A DNA stretch of 64,000 nucleotides from NCBI RefSeq assembly GCF_963678635.1, contig NC_087068.1, positions 30,568,318-30,632,317 of the forward strand, read 5' to 3'. Position numbers and translations under genes: made by a program. Positions 21,986 to 32,358 of the stretch are shown piece by piece (within the stretch, counting starts at the first letter, position 1; each line of letters opens with the position of its first letter). The notes below the pieces were generated by a model. It ran no database searches. It was not told where the DNA came from and saw only the letters and a list, made by a program, of their open reading frames with translations. The DNA comes from Symsagittifera roscoffensis. Lineage: Eukaryota; Xenacoelomorpha; Acoela; Convolutidae.

Positions 21986-22828
21986 ATGGCAACAACCAAC
22001 TCAGTAAATTTTCAAACTACTTCACATCCTCCACAGGATCGTAGTGAAAATTATCCATTCTTTCAACAGAATAAAAATAAAAAACAAGCACCTCATCAAA
22101 CGGATTACCTATCCTCTGATGATGATCATTTACAACCAGATATATTTGCACCATATACCCAAGAATATCGCGGACAAGGAATGCAGAAACCATATACACA
22201 TCATAGAATTTTTTCTCCACACCCAACAGATACACAAAATCAACAACCAATGCAAATGCAAAACCCAATTAATGCACAATCTTTTCAACCAATTCAGCCA
22301 CAAAACCAAATGATTACACACTCGTATCAACCAACACAAATGCAAAATGAAATACCACTTCCATATTACCTTCAACAACACGAAATAACAAAAAATCAAC
22401 TTTCGAATTTTTCACAAATGCCAAATGCAGCAGAATCATTACAAATGACAATGAATCCATACCTTATGGGTGGATCATCAATAACATCAAACAAACCTTT
22501 AATGGTATTCACAGGAACAGATCCTGAATATTCTGTAGAAGATTATTTAAATGCAGTAACAGCAAATTTAATTTTAAATATAGGACCTGAACCAATTAAT
22601 ACGCCACTACATCAAAATTGGATACATCGACGCACAGCGTTGATACAGACAACCCTAGACGGCGCAGCCCAAAAATGGTTTTCAGTATTGCCTATAGAAA
22701 TAAAATCAAATTGGAAAAGATTTACACAAGAATTTTCAAAAATGTTTGACTCCGAAAGAAACAAACAACAAAAAGAGTTTTATGTAATGAAATTCGCAGA
22801 TTACCAAATGAAACCATCAAACAATTAG
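21986..22828 (+). pseudogene. gag: gag, N-terminal and capsid part (interrupted)
   Basis: Residues 1-165 are Gln/Asn/Pro-rich (repeated PMQMQNP-like blocks). From residue 170 a Retrotrans_gag-type capsid segment begins: LMVFTGTDPEYSVEDYLNAV, then LDGAAQKWFSVLP and WKRFTQEFSKMFD, which hold the conserved F-G, the A-x-x-W-F and W-x-x-F-x-x-x-F positions of gypsy Gag. The frame ends at 22828, but capsid-like sequence continues in the -1 frame from about 22770 (LPNETIKQLAVRIETLV). The change falls inside the capsid, at or near an A-run (22770-22776), not at the gag-pol border. That suggests a one-base indel rather than programmed frameshifting. ATG 21986 is chosen as the first ATG after the preceding stop. 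Confidence 0.85.
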
Positions 22829-25587
22829 CAGTACGTATCGAAACACTAGTTCGAAAAGCATACTCACTAAATACACACGACTACAAAAACACAAAAATGA
22901 CAGAAATCTTAATGATGACCTTAACACCTCAATTAAGGAAAATAGCAATAAAAAAGAGAGCATCCCATCCCTCCTCAATTCGAGAGCCCGATTTAGATTT
23001 TCGAAAACTAGTAGACAAACTAGAGCAAGCGGAAATCACAATGAAACTTGAAGAAACAGAAAATCTGAAACTACAATATGTTAACCGTATTGAAACAAAT
23101 ACCACAAATATCAACAATATACAGGAATCAGATACAGACCTCGTTGAAAAAATCACTGAAATACTCAATATTTATGAAAAACACCCAAACTTTAAAGGCA
23201 AACCATCTTTCAAAAAATGGTGTAATTATTGCCGACGATATGACCATAGCATTTCTGAATGTAGACAAAAACAACAAGATAATCAAAACAAACCTCAAAA
23301 ATATAAAGAACCGAATAAATCATTCTATCAATACATGAAAAAAGATCAAAATCTACCGAACAAAAATCTATATAGCAACAACAGTTCAGGAAAACCACTT
23401 CCGAACAATACCAACTACACGAGAACTCAATCACCATATAACTCAAGTTATAGAGGAAGATCACCAGAACGAAGAAATACACAAAATTCATCACAAAAAC
23501 ATTACAATAGACCAAATAGTCGAAATAACTACTCCAGATCAAATTCAAATACAACACAATTTGTTTCTAGATCTAATTCCCAATCAAGGAATAATTACTA
23601 TCCAAACAATCAATCACGAAACTCATCATACAATAGAAATAGAAACTACTCCAATAATCGAAATAGAAGTTATTCAAACAACCGAAACCAGAATTACCCG
23701 AACAATCGATCAAGGAATAACTCATATAATAGATCAAACTATAACAGACCAAACAATAATTATCAAAACAGATCACGAAATAATTCACAAAATCGACATT
23801 CAAGTTATAATAACCGTTATAGAAATTATTCCCAATCACCACACAGGAATAATAACCATTATAATAATTCTAACAATCGCCACAGAAGTAGTACACCTAA
23901 ACATCAAAGAAATATTAATCAAGTACAATCAAACCCAGAAACAACATCAGACCCCCCAGGTATTGATGACACAGGAAATAACGAACTACAACTAAATCAA
24001 ATAAACTGTGAATCATCAGATTCAGAAAGTGTTACAGGAAACACTATTTCCATCAATATGATAGCAGTCGAAAATGACTACGAACCTATTATATATGAAC
24101 AACCTTTTTCATCACATATATATGAAAATCAATTAGAACTCCTTCATAATTATTATATTGAACCCATCCATTCTACACATACGGCACAAGAAACTAACAA
24201 AATCAACACTACAAATCAATCCAATGAAAATGACAAAACAAAATGCTTGAATACAAATCACATCTATCAAAATATACAAAAAGAACAACCCAAAGAAAAA
24301 ATTTGGACAATACCATTTCTTTTAGAAAGTCCAAGAAATAAAGAATTTCAACCACCAGATCTTGAAATTGATTTTTTAATTGATTCAGGAGCAGAATCAA
24401 ACATAATAAACATTCCCACATGGAATGAGATAAAATCATTACACCCAAAACTAACGCCTCTTGAAACCTCCAGTAAACTAGCAACATCACAAGGATCAAC
24501 ATTAGTAAACTATGGAAAAATTAAATTATTCCTTCTCCCCACAAGAACAATAGAGCAAAATAAAATTTTAAATAAACCATTTAAACAAATATTTCATATC
24601 ACTGATATTAAACACAATATCATTGGAATACCATTTATCTCTAAATATATACCAACAATAAACATTTTGAATAGTAAAATACTAATCAAAGATAAATACA
24701 CAAAAACAAAAGACACATCCCTAACATTTTTTCAAAGATTAAATAAACAATCACCATTCTTTTCAAAATTTTATCCGATATATAATCAACAAAGAAAACA
24801 CCTGAAACCACTATCAGGAAACATATATAATTTTTCAATAAAACAAGTTCACCAATATGATAAAAAACAAAACAGACAACAACTCTATATGTCAGATTTT
24901 GAATTCAAACCTATCCATAAGTTTTTCAAAATCACAATCTCATCCATAAAATATTTGAAAAACTCGAATTCAGATATTATTTCTCTACATGTATACAACA
25001 ATACACCCTATCAAGTAACATTACCTTTAGGACTTTTAGGCTATTGCGAAACCAACGCTACGATATCACCAGTACACGAAAAAGCATACCGCGTAAATAA
25101 TATACTCCAATTATTAGATATTTGTCAATCCACAATTCTTAATGAAGAATTATCCATAAATAATATAATAAGTAATGAAAAAAAAAATACAGATTATTTC
25201 ACAAAAACTCCATATTTCAAACCTACATTCAACATAAGTAACTACATAGAGACTCAACAGAAGTTTTTAACAATGTTTAACTTTCAACATTCACAAATAA
25301 CACAAGACGAATTTCATAAATTAGCCAAACAACTAATAAAATATTCATCAGTCTATGCAACATCTAAATTTGATGTTGGCAAAATCAGTTCATCACTACA
25401 CCTTCCATTAAAACCTGACGCAGTTTTCAAAAAACAAAGAGCAAGTAAAGTACCAATTCATTTACACGATAAAGTGAACAGATTACTCGATATTTTAGAA
25501 CAATACAATATAATTTCACCGGTAAACAAAGAAGAACAACCAAAAGGTAACACATTTATCAACCCTGTTATCATCCTAGCAAAATAA
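22798..25587 (+). pseudogene. gag-pol: gag C-terminus with zinc knuckle, N/R/S/Y-rich linker, protease, start of RT
   Basis: This frame continues the capsid. Around 23223-23264 it has CNYCRRYDHSISEC, a canonical C-x2-C-x4-H-x4-C nucleocapsid knuckle. About 23340-23910 encodes nearly 200 residues made almost only of Asn, Arg, Ser and Tyr (blocks such as YNRNRNYSNNRNRSYSNN). Near 24370-24410 is FLIDSGAESNIINI, the aspartic protease active site (D-S-G-A), with a second conserved strand IIGIPFISKYIPTINI at about 24622-24669. The last 100 residues enter RT. gag and pol are thus in one frame, without a visible recoding site. The frame stops at TAA 25585-25587, inside RT's first conserved block, so the product is truncated before the polymerase active site. 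Confidence 0.9.
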
Positions 25588-26808
25588 GAATCATTAAAAA
25601 TAGTTCTAGACGCTAGATATCTTAATTCACTAATAGACGAATCAAAATGCAATTGGCCTATTGAACCAATACAAGTTATTTTAACAAAAATAAACGGAAA
25701 ATACTTTACAACCGCAGATATGAATAGTGCATATAATCAAATGCCACTAGATGAACAATCGCGACGCTTAACACAATTTGTTATTGGAAATCAGCAATAT
25801 GAATTCAACCGCCTATTCTATGGAATATCCATAGGACCAGCAGCATTTTCAGCTTTTATGAGCAAAATTTTTCGACCACTAATACTTAAGAAAAACGCAA
25901 TCACCTACTTAGACGATGTTTTTATGCAATCACAGACAAAAGAAGAAATGTTTAATGTTTTAGAACACTATCACAAAATACTTCAGAACGAAAATCTGAA
26001 GGCCGCTCCCGACAAGTCACACTTCTTTTTAACACGAGTTAAATTCTTAGGACATAATATAGAAAGAAAAACAATCACTCCATTAAAATCACGCATTGAT
26101 GCTATTCAAAAGCTCCAACCACCAACAAACAAAAAGAAAATCCAAGAATTCCTTGGAATGTTAAATTTTTTAAGCAAATATGTCTATAAAATGCAATTAT
26201 ACCTAAGACCTTTCTATAATATACTTAGACAACAAAATATTTTTGAATGGAACACAGAACATCAAGCACGATTTGAAGAAATTAAAAAACTCTTAACTGA
26301 ACAAATTTCGAATACAATTCCAGATCCAAATCAACCATTCTATGCAATGTGCAATGCTTCGAATTTTGGCATCGGCGCAGCATTATTACAATCACACAAT
26401 GGTACAAACAAAATGAACCTTATATCAGCAAATTCTCGATTATTCACTCAAGCAGAGCTACGACTCTCAACTCTAATGAGAGAATGTACAGCCATAATAT
26501 ATACACTAACAGAATTTGAATTTCTAATACTTGGATCAAAACATCCAACAGTTTTATTCACAGATCACAAACCAATCATTTTTCTCTTTACACAAAAATC
26601 TAATCCAAATCACCGAGTTTATAGATTTCAATTAATTCTAATGAAATTCCCAAACTTACATATAGTTTGGACAGCAGGAAGGAATCTTGCATTACCAGAC
26701 ACTTTAAGTCGAAATACACCACCTGAATTACTTGCCAAAATAACCACTACGAAGTTGATCTACTTGGAACATCAACTTTTAAACCAATTCCATACTCACA
26801 ATGGATAA
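25588..26808 (+). pseudogene. pol: pol: reverse transcriptase and RNase H (interrupted)
   Basis: Same frame as the preceding part, after one TAA. RT motifs are intact: TADMNSAYNQM (motif A Asp, at about 25708-25740), FNRLFYGISIGPAAF (motif B) and ITYLDDVFMQ (motif C, about 25900-25930), then KFLGHNI. RNase H follows: MCNASNFGIGAALLQ, then RECTAIIY, TDHKPI and PDTLSR. In the first RNase H motif the catalytic Asp position (D-A-S in relatives) is Asn here; the Glu and the other two Asp are kept. The frame ends at 26808, while integrase-side sequence is already open in another frame from about 26740, so a frameshift lies in 26700-26808. First ATG is 25720, but no separate protein is expected. Confidence 0.9.
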
Positions 26809-27500
26809 AAAATAACACCCAACAAAAAAGAGTAAAACAACACTCGCATAAAAAAGACCTTTTTCCATTGATTGAAAAAGAAAATCTAACTGATAAAATA
26901 AATTTATCAGGACCACAAACAAACGATTCAAAATACACAATAAATCAAGTTTTTGACCTCCATGACCCACTTGATACAATTCCTTTATCTAAATTAGAAA
27001 TAGAAAACATTTTTCTCCCCCCAACAGATAAAATTACAATTAATACTTTGAAACAATATCAAAATCTTGACCCAGTAATTAGACAACTAAAATCATGGCA
27101 CAAATATAAAACTAAACCTGTCAAGGCAGATACAACTATTTTAGGAAATAAAACACTCCTCCGATATTTTCGAAAATTCAACAATACAACAATTAATGAA
27201 AACACAGACCTTCTAGAATACCAATTAAATGAATCAACAGTTCCCTGTCTCCCTCTAAGTATGATTCTTATAGCTTTTAATATTTCACATACACAAAACA
27301 TTAAAGGACACTCTGGATCAGAGAAAACATATTCAAATTTCATACAGAATTTTTATTTCCCAAATGCACCAATTTGGATAAAAGTACTATGCAATGATTG
27401 TATAGTATGCCAGCTAAATAAACCTTATCCAAATCAAAAACAAATAGCACAAAAACAAGATTTTAAAGGACAAAGTTTGTACTTTAACCACCGTATTTAA
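26740..27500 (+). pseudogene. pol: pol: linker and integrase zinc-binding domain (interrupted)
   Basis: A frame open from about 26740 to TAA 27498-27500. Its second half holds the HHCC zinc finger: FNISHTQNIKGHSG (two His, about 27283-27312) and LCNDCIVC (Cys pair, about 27398-27412), with the usual NFYFPN between. The first half (26740-27200) is a long tether without known motifs, longer than in most Ty3/gypsy elements. The in-frame TAA separates the zinc domain from the catalytic core; both sides are in the same frame. Confidence 0.85.
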
Positions 27501-28784
27501 TTTGATACAAAAGGACCAATTTCACCCTCATCCGAAGGAAACTCCTACATTATGGTAATTGTTGACGCATTTACACATTATGTAGCACTTAACCCAGTAC
27601 CACATTGTAACGCTTATTACGCTTACACAACACTCTATGAACACTGGATAGCTAAATTCGGACTACCAGAAATTTTAGTTACAGACAACGGTACAGAATT
27701 CATAAATAACGAAATCATCACATTATGTCATTTATATAACATCAAACACAAACCACGTACATCTCATGCACCTTGGACAAACGGCTTAGTCGAAGGTATG
27801 AACCGTTCACTACAAGAATATCTTAGATGTATCATCAATGGAAATGACACAAAATACACTGAATGGTCAGCAGATGTAAAACTATTTCCCTTAGCATACA
27901 ATTCACAAATCACGACAACTTTAGGAATGTCACCATATGAAATGGTTTTTAATCAAAAGCCACGCAAACCAATTATGTTTACAGCAAACTCTCATAAAAA
28001 TGCACAAAGTTATTGTCAACCGAATAAAGAATCAGTTTGTTACAACTTACCTTTACATACACACGATGAAGATCATTTTCATCACCCACAAATTCTTAAG
28101 TTAGCCTCCGGTACACACACCGAATGGATTTTAAACAGAGATAAAAAACACAATGAAAGTTACCAAAAAGTAACAAAAAAGTTGTTACAAAGACAAAACA
28201 TTAATGAACAAATAAATTCACGCTTTACACCAGCCTCCGATTTAAAAATTGGAACATTTGTTTTAATACCCAATTTTAACACTGAAAAAGGAATCTCTAA
28301 AAAATTACAACCCCTTCGAAAAGGACCATACCAAATAATTGCCAAACCCACTGATGTCACATATAAAATTACCGACTCAAACAAAAAAGAAATTGTTCAA
28401 CACCGAAAGAACCTATTACCTTATTACCCAAAAGAATACGCACTACGCGAACTAACTCAATTATATTCTTTCACAGGTTTAAAAGTTATTCAAAATAACC
28501 CACATACGGAGAATGAAACAAAGGAACAACATGACTTTCATCTCGAGAACCAAAATAAAAATTCAACCACAACAAAAAACAATACAAAAAAGCTAGATCA
28601 AAATATACCTCAAAAAGAAAGAAAAAATAGAAAATTGACAGAAAAAATAATACCCCAAGAAAAAATTGACAAATCAGAACATAGAGAGACATCACGACTT
28701 AGAAATCAACCACGTAAAAACTATAAAACCTTCATCCCACAATCTAAAATATTAAAGAAAGTCGAATTTCAAAAACAGCTTTAA
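27501..28784 (+). pseudogene. pol: pol: integrase catalytic core and GPY-type C-terminus
   Basis: The D-D-35-E triad is visible: VIVDAFTHYVALNP (first Asp), LVTDNGTEFINN (second Asp) and NGLVEGMNRSLQEYL (Glu). Then comes SPYEMVFNQKPRKP, usual in gypsy integrases, a 60-residue insertion, and LQPLRKGPYQIIAKP (about 28300-28345), the GPY/F module that marks Ty3/gypsy and some retroviral integrases. The C-terminal 100 residues are Lys/Asn/Glu-rich. All catalytic residues are intact; only the upstream TAA breaks the polyprotein. The first ATG in this part is at 27552, inside the core, so no functional separate start is proposed. Confidence 0.92.
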
Positions 28785-29377
28785 TTTTATATTTCATAAT
28801 CTTTGCACCTCTGAAATATTTCGAACTTTCATTTTTCAGAATAACATGCTGACAAACACTCAACGATTCTAGTTCATAATTAGCCAATAGGATTCATCCA
28901 ATCCGTCACTATCTCTAACTCTAACACAGATCAACTAGACGAACGATATTAAACTCCAGGCATATCTATAACTATAACTTTGCGACCTCCAGGTCAAAAA
29001 TAAGCAAACCACTCCAACTTGACAACTAAAATAAATACCACCATAATATCATAACCCTCCCTTATCTAATAACCCAAAGATCAACAATATTTCCCCAACT
29101 CCGATCTCAAATACCCCCCAAACAAATATGTTACATTAGCCTAAAGTAAAAGAACGACCAATTTAATTAGCCTAAAGTATAAAAATCTCAAAAATACCCC
29201 AGATCACTTGACAAATAAAAATAAAGACAAAGAAGACCTCCCAATCACCATAAATTTCGCCCCCAACAATTTTTCACAAAACTCAACCCACTTGTCAAAA
29301 AAGCAATAAATAATCCGACCACACTTGAAAATTGCCTCAAACAACAAAAAATATTCGATCGAGAAGCCATTTCTTAA
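28785..29377 (+). other. Non-coding gap between pol and the 3' accessory ORFs
   Basis: 593 bases of A/C-rich sequence without a frame of note. In env-bearing retroelements this is where a subgenomic-RNA splice acceptor would lie. Candidate acceptors cannot be ranked by eye. Confidence 0.5.
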
Positions 29378-29608
29378 ATGCTCTTCTCTCGACCAGTCAA
29401 CTTAATACTCAACATTTTCATAAACTTTTTAACGATATTTAAACTTTTAATCATATTTCTTTTTGATACCTTTGAATCTTTTGTAATAATCTTATTTATT
29501 TTTTGCAATATTTTTTTGATTTTTTATTCCATATTTGAACTATACCTCCAGCTTTCAAAAGCTATTGACTATATCCACAGGTACGATTCACAAAACTTAT
29601 CTAAATGA
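29378..29608 (+). CDS. Accessory ORF 3: 76-residue double-membrane-span protein, unknown family
   Basis: Very hydrophobic. Residues 8-30 (LILNIFINFLTIFKLLIIFLF) and 34-53 (FVIILFIFCNIFLIFY) look like two membrane helices, with short charged ends (ESFV loop, C-terminal SKAIDYIHRYDSQNLSK). Its TGA overlaps the ATG of the next frame as ATGA. Small hydrophobic proteins of this kind are common in viruses (viroporins) but rare in LTR elements. No homologue recognised; the T-rich codons could also produce hydrophobic frames by chance. Confidence 0.45.
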   Translation: MLFSRPVNLILNIFINFLTIFKLLIIFLFDTFESFVIILFIFCNIFLIFYSIFELYLQLSKAIDYIHRYDSQNLSK

Positions 29609-29793
29609 TACGAACGATTTTTAGTAGAACAGATATTTTTTTACTATTTGTAATTTTTATAACATTTCTATCATCCCTCATCTTGACAATATGCAAATGT
29701 ATAAAGAAAGCAATCATCACATTCGCCCTAGCAACAATCCTCCTAATTCTTTTTCTAGAAGAATACTATAATAAACATAAATTTTTCCACTAA
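29605..29793 (+). CDS. Accessory ORF 4: 62-residue membrane protein, unknown family
   Basis: It begins at the ATG that overlaps the stop of ORF 3 (ATGA). Residues 10-30 (DIFLLFVIFITFLSSLILTI) and 36-52 (AIITFALATILLILFL) are predicted spans, separated by the basic CKCIKK loop and followed by EEYYNKHKFFH. Two tandem small hydrophobic frames joined by ATGA suggest coupled translation. Family unknown. Confidence 0.45.
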   Translation: MIRTIFSRTDIFLLFVIFITFLSSLILTICKCIKKAIITFALATILLILFLEEYYNKHKFFH

Positions 29794-30934
29794 AAGAATA
29801 AATGAAAAGCCATCAAAAATTGCTAACCAACAATCACTCAGTCAGTCTTCACCGACATCATCCCAAGATAACCCAACACCATCTTCAAATACCCAAAACC
29901 CCCAAACTTCCACACGAATTTCTTTTCAAGATAACCCATATACCTTTGAAGAACGACACGCTTGCTTATCTGAACCGCTAGAACCAGTTCAACGACAAGC
30001 ACCTTTAAGCGAACCAACATATAACTTATACCCAACACTACCACAAGAATTAAGTAGAATACGAAATCCTAGTCAAAACCAAAATACAGTCGAAATAAAT
30101 AGACAAATTATACATCCTCGACGAAACAGAAATATTCAAACTCCCCGAGTTCATTTTGATATACCTCAATCCCCATCACAAAGTACTCCAGAAAACCCCA
30201 TAGAAATATTACCAGAAACCCCTACGCTTCTTTCACAACGTAGCACCTCAAGCCTACCCTCAGATTACTTAGGTTCAACACCAACATCTGAACAAATACG
30301 TGAAAATCCCTTTAACCCTACAAACCAAACATCACGACTACCATATTGGACAACACATTCATTCACACAAGGTGAACCAAATTTAATCAATGATCCGATA
30401 GATATTTCTACGGACACGACAACATCCTCATCACTACCAGAAACATTATCACTACCATCAACACCATCAATCAGTCAGTTTTCACCACCGCCTTTTAACT
30501 TAAATTTCCCAAATAACCTCGACGCTAGATATCGAGAACAATCATCAATAAATATTCCTTTAAGACTAGACTGGAATACATTCACAGCACCTCCACCATT
30601 ATTTGGACAACACCCTGAAAGTAACCGACTCCACAACTGGGCACTAAATAGACTACAATATAGACAAGACATTCACGAAGACATTCGTGATCATAACATC
30701 CAAATACTCCAACAAAATAGTCTACAATTAAAATTCGAAATCACGGTTAAATTAAACAACATTACTCAACATCCCTATCCATTAAACCCACCAAAAATAA
30801 CAGCTCAATCCCTACCACCACCATTTATAACAACTGAAGTGATATACAAATACGACAGATATACCAAAAAGACAATTGGTTACATCACATTTTATAACCC
30901 ATACTCAGGATTGTCATACACATGTATATTCTGA
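29759..30934 (+). CDS. Accessory ORF 5: 391-codon frame without any ATG, unknown family
   Basis: Open from 29759 to TGA 30932-30934, in a different frame from the surrounding ATG-initiated ORFs, with no methionine codon anywhere. The first 240 codons are Ser/Thr/Pro/Asn/Gln-rich (disordered). The last 120 look folded: IPLRLDWNTFTAPPPLFGQH, FEITVKLNNITQHPYPL, KKTIGYITFYNPYSG. Codon use and A-richness match the neighbours. It begins inside ORF 4 and ends 13 bases inside the envelope-like ORF. A 59-codon ATG frame at 29802 overlaps it one phase away. It could be reached by splicing from an upstream ATG, by frameshifting, or by non-AUG initiation. A chance frame this long is very unlikely. Confidence 0.6.
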   Translation, partial: KNTIININFSTKRINEKPSKIANQQSLSQSSPTSSQDNPTPSSNTQNPQTSTRISFQDNPYTFEERHACLSEPLEPVQRQAPLSEPTYNLYPTLPQELSRIRNPSQNQNTVEINRQIIHPRRNRNIQTPRVHFDIPQSPSQSTPENPIEILPETPTLLSQRSTSSLPSDYLGSTPTSEQIRENPFNPTNQTSRLPYWTTHSFTQGEPNLINDPIDISTDTTTSSSLPETLSLPSTPSISQFSPPPFNLNFPNNLDARYREQSSINIPLRLDWNTFTAPPPLFGQHPESNRLHNWALNRLQYRQDIHEDIRDHNIQILQQNSLQLKFEITVKLNNITQHPYPLNPPKITAQSLPPPFITTEVIYKYDRYTKKTIGYITFYNPYSGLSYTCIF

Positions 30935-32358
30935 AAATTTTAATTTTTCTCCAACTCCTTTTTCTAATAACCTCCAATGAAAACATAAACCCTTCCCCCC
31001 GCACAGGACCCATAGATTTATTAGTAACACATTACGATTGTGAAGAAAACGAACAAAAAACATTACACAAATATGCAATAAATCAAGTATCACAATGCGA
31101 AACAGAACCACAAGCCATAGAAACAACAAATGTAATAGCGACACTTTATTCAAAAGCACGAGCAACAACAGTTATAGGATATAAATTCACAGCAACATTT
31201 TCTGAAAAGAAAGTACATTGTTCACAAGTCTCAAATGGAAATAAAAACCGACTTGACCACGAATCATTCTACCAGAGTAATATCGAACGACTTTTACATC
31301 TCAATCCCGAAGATTGTAAAAACGAGTTACTAAGACTCAATATCACAAGAAATAAAAACACAGAAAGAAAATTAGTATATTTCCAAGTTTTTTCAGATTC
31401 TGTACATCAAGCAGAACTTGAAAGACATCAAGGACATATAAAACTAGATGAAAAATACCCATACAACGGCGCACACAGAAGATTAACTTATGACATACAC
31501 GATAAACACTGGATACCGCACATTGGTATAAATGACCCATCAAACTGCAAAGCAGACACAAAAAATAAAGGATATCAAGAAATCATGTTTTTCGATTGGA
31601 AAATACAACTCGAAAAAATACAACTCACACGCGATTTATCTGACAACACCATGATCTATCAAGGAATTAGATTACCTTGTAAAAACGATCAAGGCTATTG
31701 TGACCCTACAACACGAACACAAGCAACAATTGTTTGGTTCCCCGAAGACACATGTACAACATTTCAAGTAGCAAAAATACATGCTCATATGATAAAATTT
31801 CACGAAAAATATTTTATACAATCAATTCCATATGAACAAGTCCATCCATCACGAAGACAAAGTTCAAATTTTAGAAACATACACAATATAGAAAACAAAT
31901 TGACACGTTTTCAAATATATCAAGAAACAGAACTTGCATGTAAATACAGAAATCCACTCCACAAAACACAATACTCCGAGATATTAGTCGAATACGAAAA
32001 AGGATTCGACATGACCACTGGAAAAGTAAAAATCGACCCATACGCCACAAGTCATCCCATAAACGAAGGAACATCATATATACCAGTTGATTTTCAAAAA
32101 AGTATTAGTCAACCTGGTGGACATCTAAAGCCCCATAACACTAGAAGCACACGTTTACAAGAGCTATCACTAATGAATAGCACATATTTCGGTAACATCC
32201 ACTATGATATTCACCTAAATATGAAATTAGACTACACAATTAGCCGAATTTTTCAAGAAATGTCACTCTCTGAATTAGAAAAACTTCACCAGCTATGCGA
32301 ATTAGAAAGGACACAAATCCTACAATCACTTGCACTAGCAGTATTAAAAATACCCTAA
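30922..32358 (+). CDS. Envelope-like glycoprotein, ectodomain part (ends at in-frame TAA)
   Basis: Residues 1-18 (MYILKILIFLQLLFLITS) form a clear signal peptide. The ectodomain starts with HYDCEENEQKTLHKYAINQV and SQCETEPQAIETTNVIATLY, a pattern (Y-D-C, then a Cys about 20 residues later, then a T-N-V strand) that I associate with envelope proteins of invertebrate gypsy-like elements thought to derive from negative-strand RNA viruses with class III-like glycoproteins; this link is from memory and untested. About a dozen Cys and several N-x-S/T sites follow. The frame stops at TAA 32356-32358 but continues in the same frame to 33540, where the membrane anchor lies. As it stands the product would be a secreted, anchorless ectodomain. 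Confidence 0.75.
   Translation: MYILKILIFLQLLFLITSNENINPSPRTGPIDLLVTHYDCEENEQKTLHKYAINQVSQCETEPQAIETTNVIATLYSKARATTVIGYKFTATFSEKKVHCSQVSNGNKNRLDHESFYQSNIERLLHLNPEDCKNELLRLNITRNKNTERKLVYFQVFSDSVHQAELERHQGHIKLDEKYPYNGAHRRLTYDIHDKHWIPHIGINDPSNCKADTKNKGYQEIMFFDWKIQLEKIQLTRDLSDNTMIYQGIRLPCKNDQGYCDPTTRTQATIVWFPEDTCTTFQVAKIHAHMIKFHEKYFIQSIPYEQVHPSRRQSSNFRNIHNIENKLTRFQIYQETELACKYRNPLHKTQYSEILVEYEKGFDMTTGKVKIDPYATSHPINEGTSYIPVDFQKSISQPGGHLKPHNTRSTRLQELSLMNSTYFGNIHYDIHLNMKLDYTISRIFQEMSLSELEKLHQLCELERTQILQSLALAVLKIP

Noticed and set aside
22130-22399. Minus-strand frames opposite gag rich in Trp, Cys and Leu
   Set aside because: They are shadows of the CA/CAA-rich sense codons.
22750-22828. Programmed -1 frameshift at the gag frame change
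   Set aside because: The site falls inside the capsid domain and lacks a canonical X-XXY-YYZ heptamer, so an indel is more likely.
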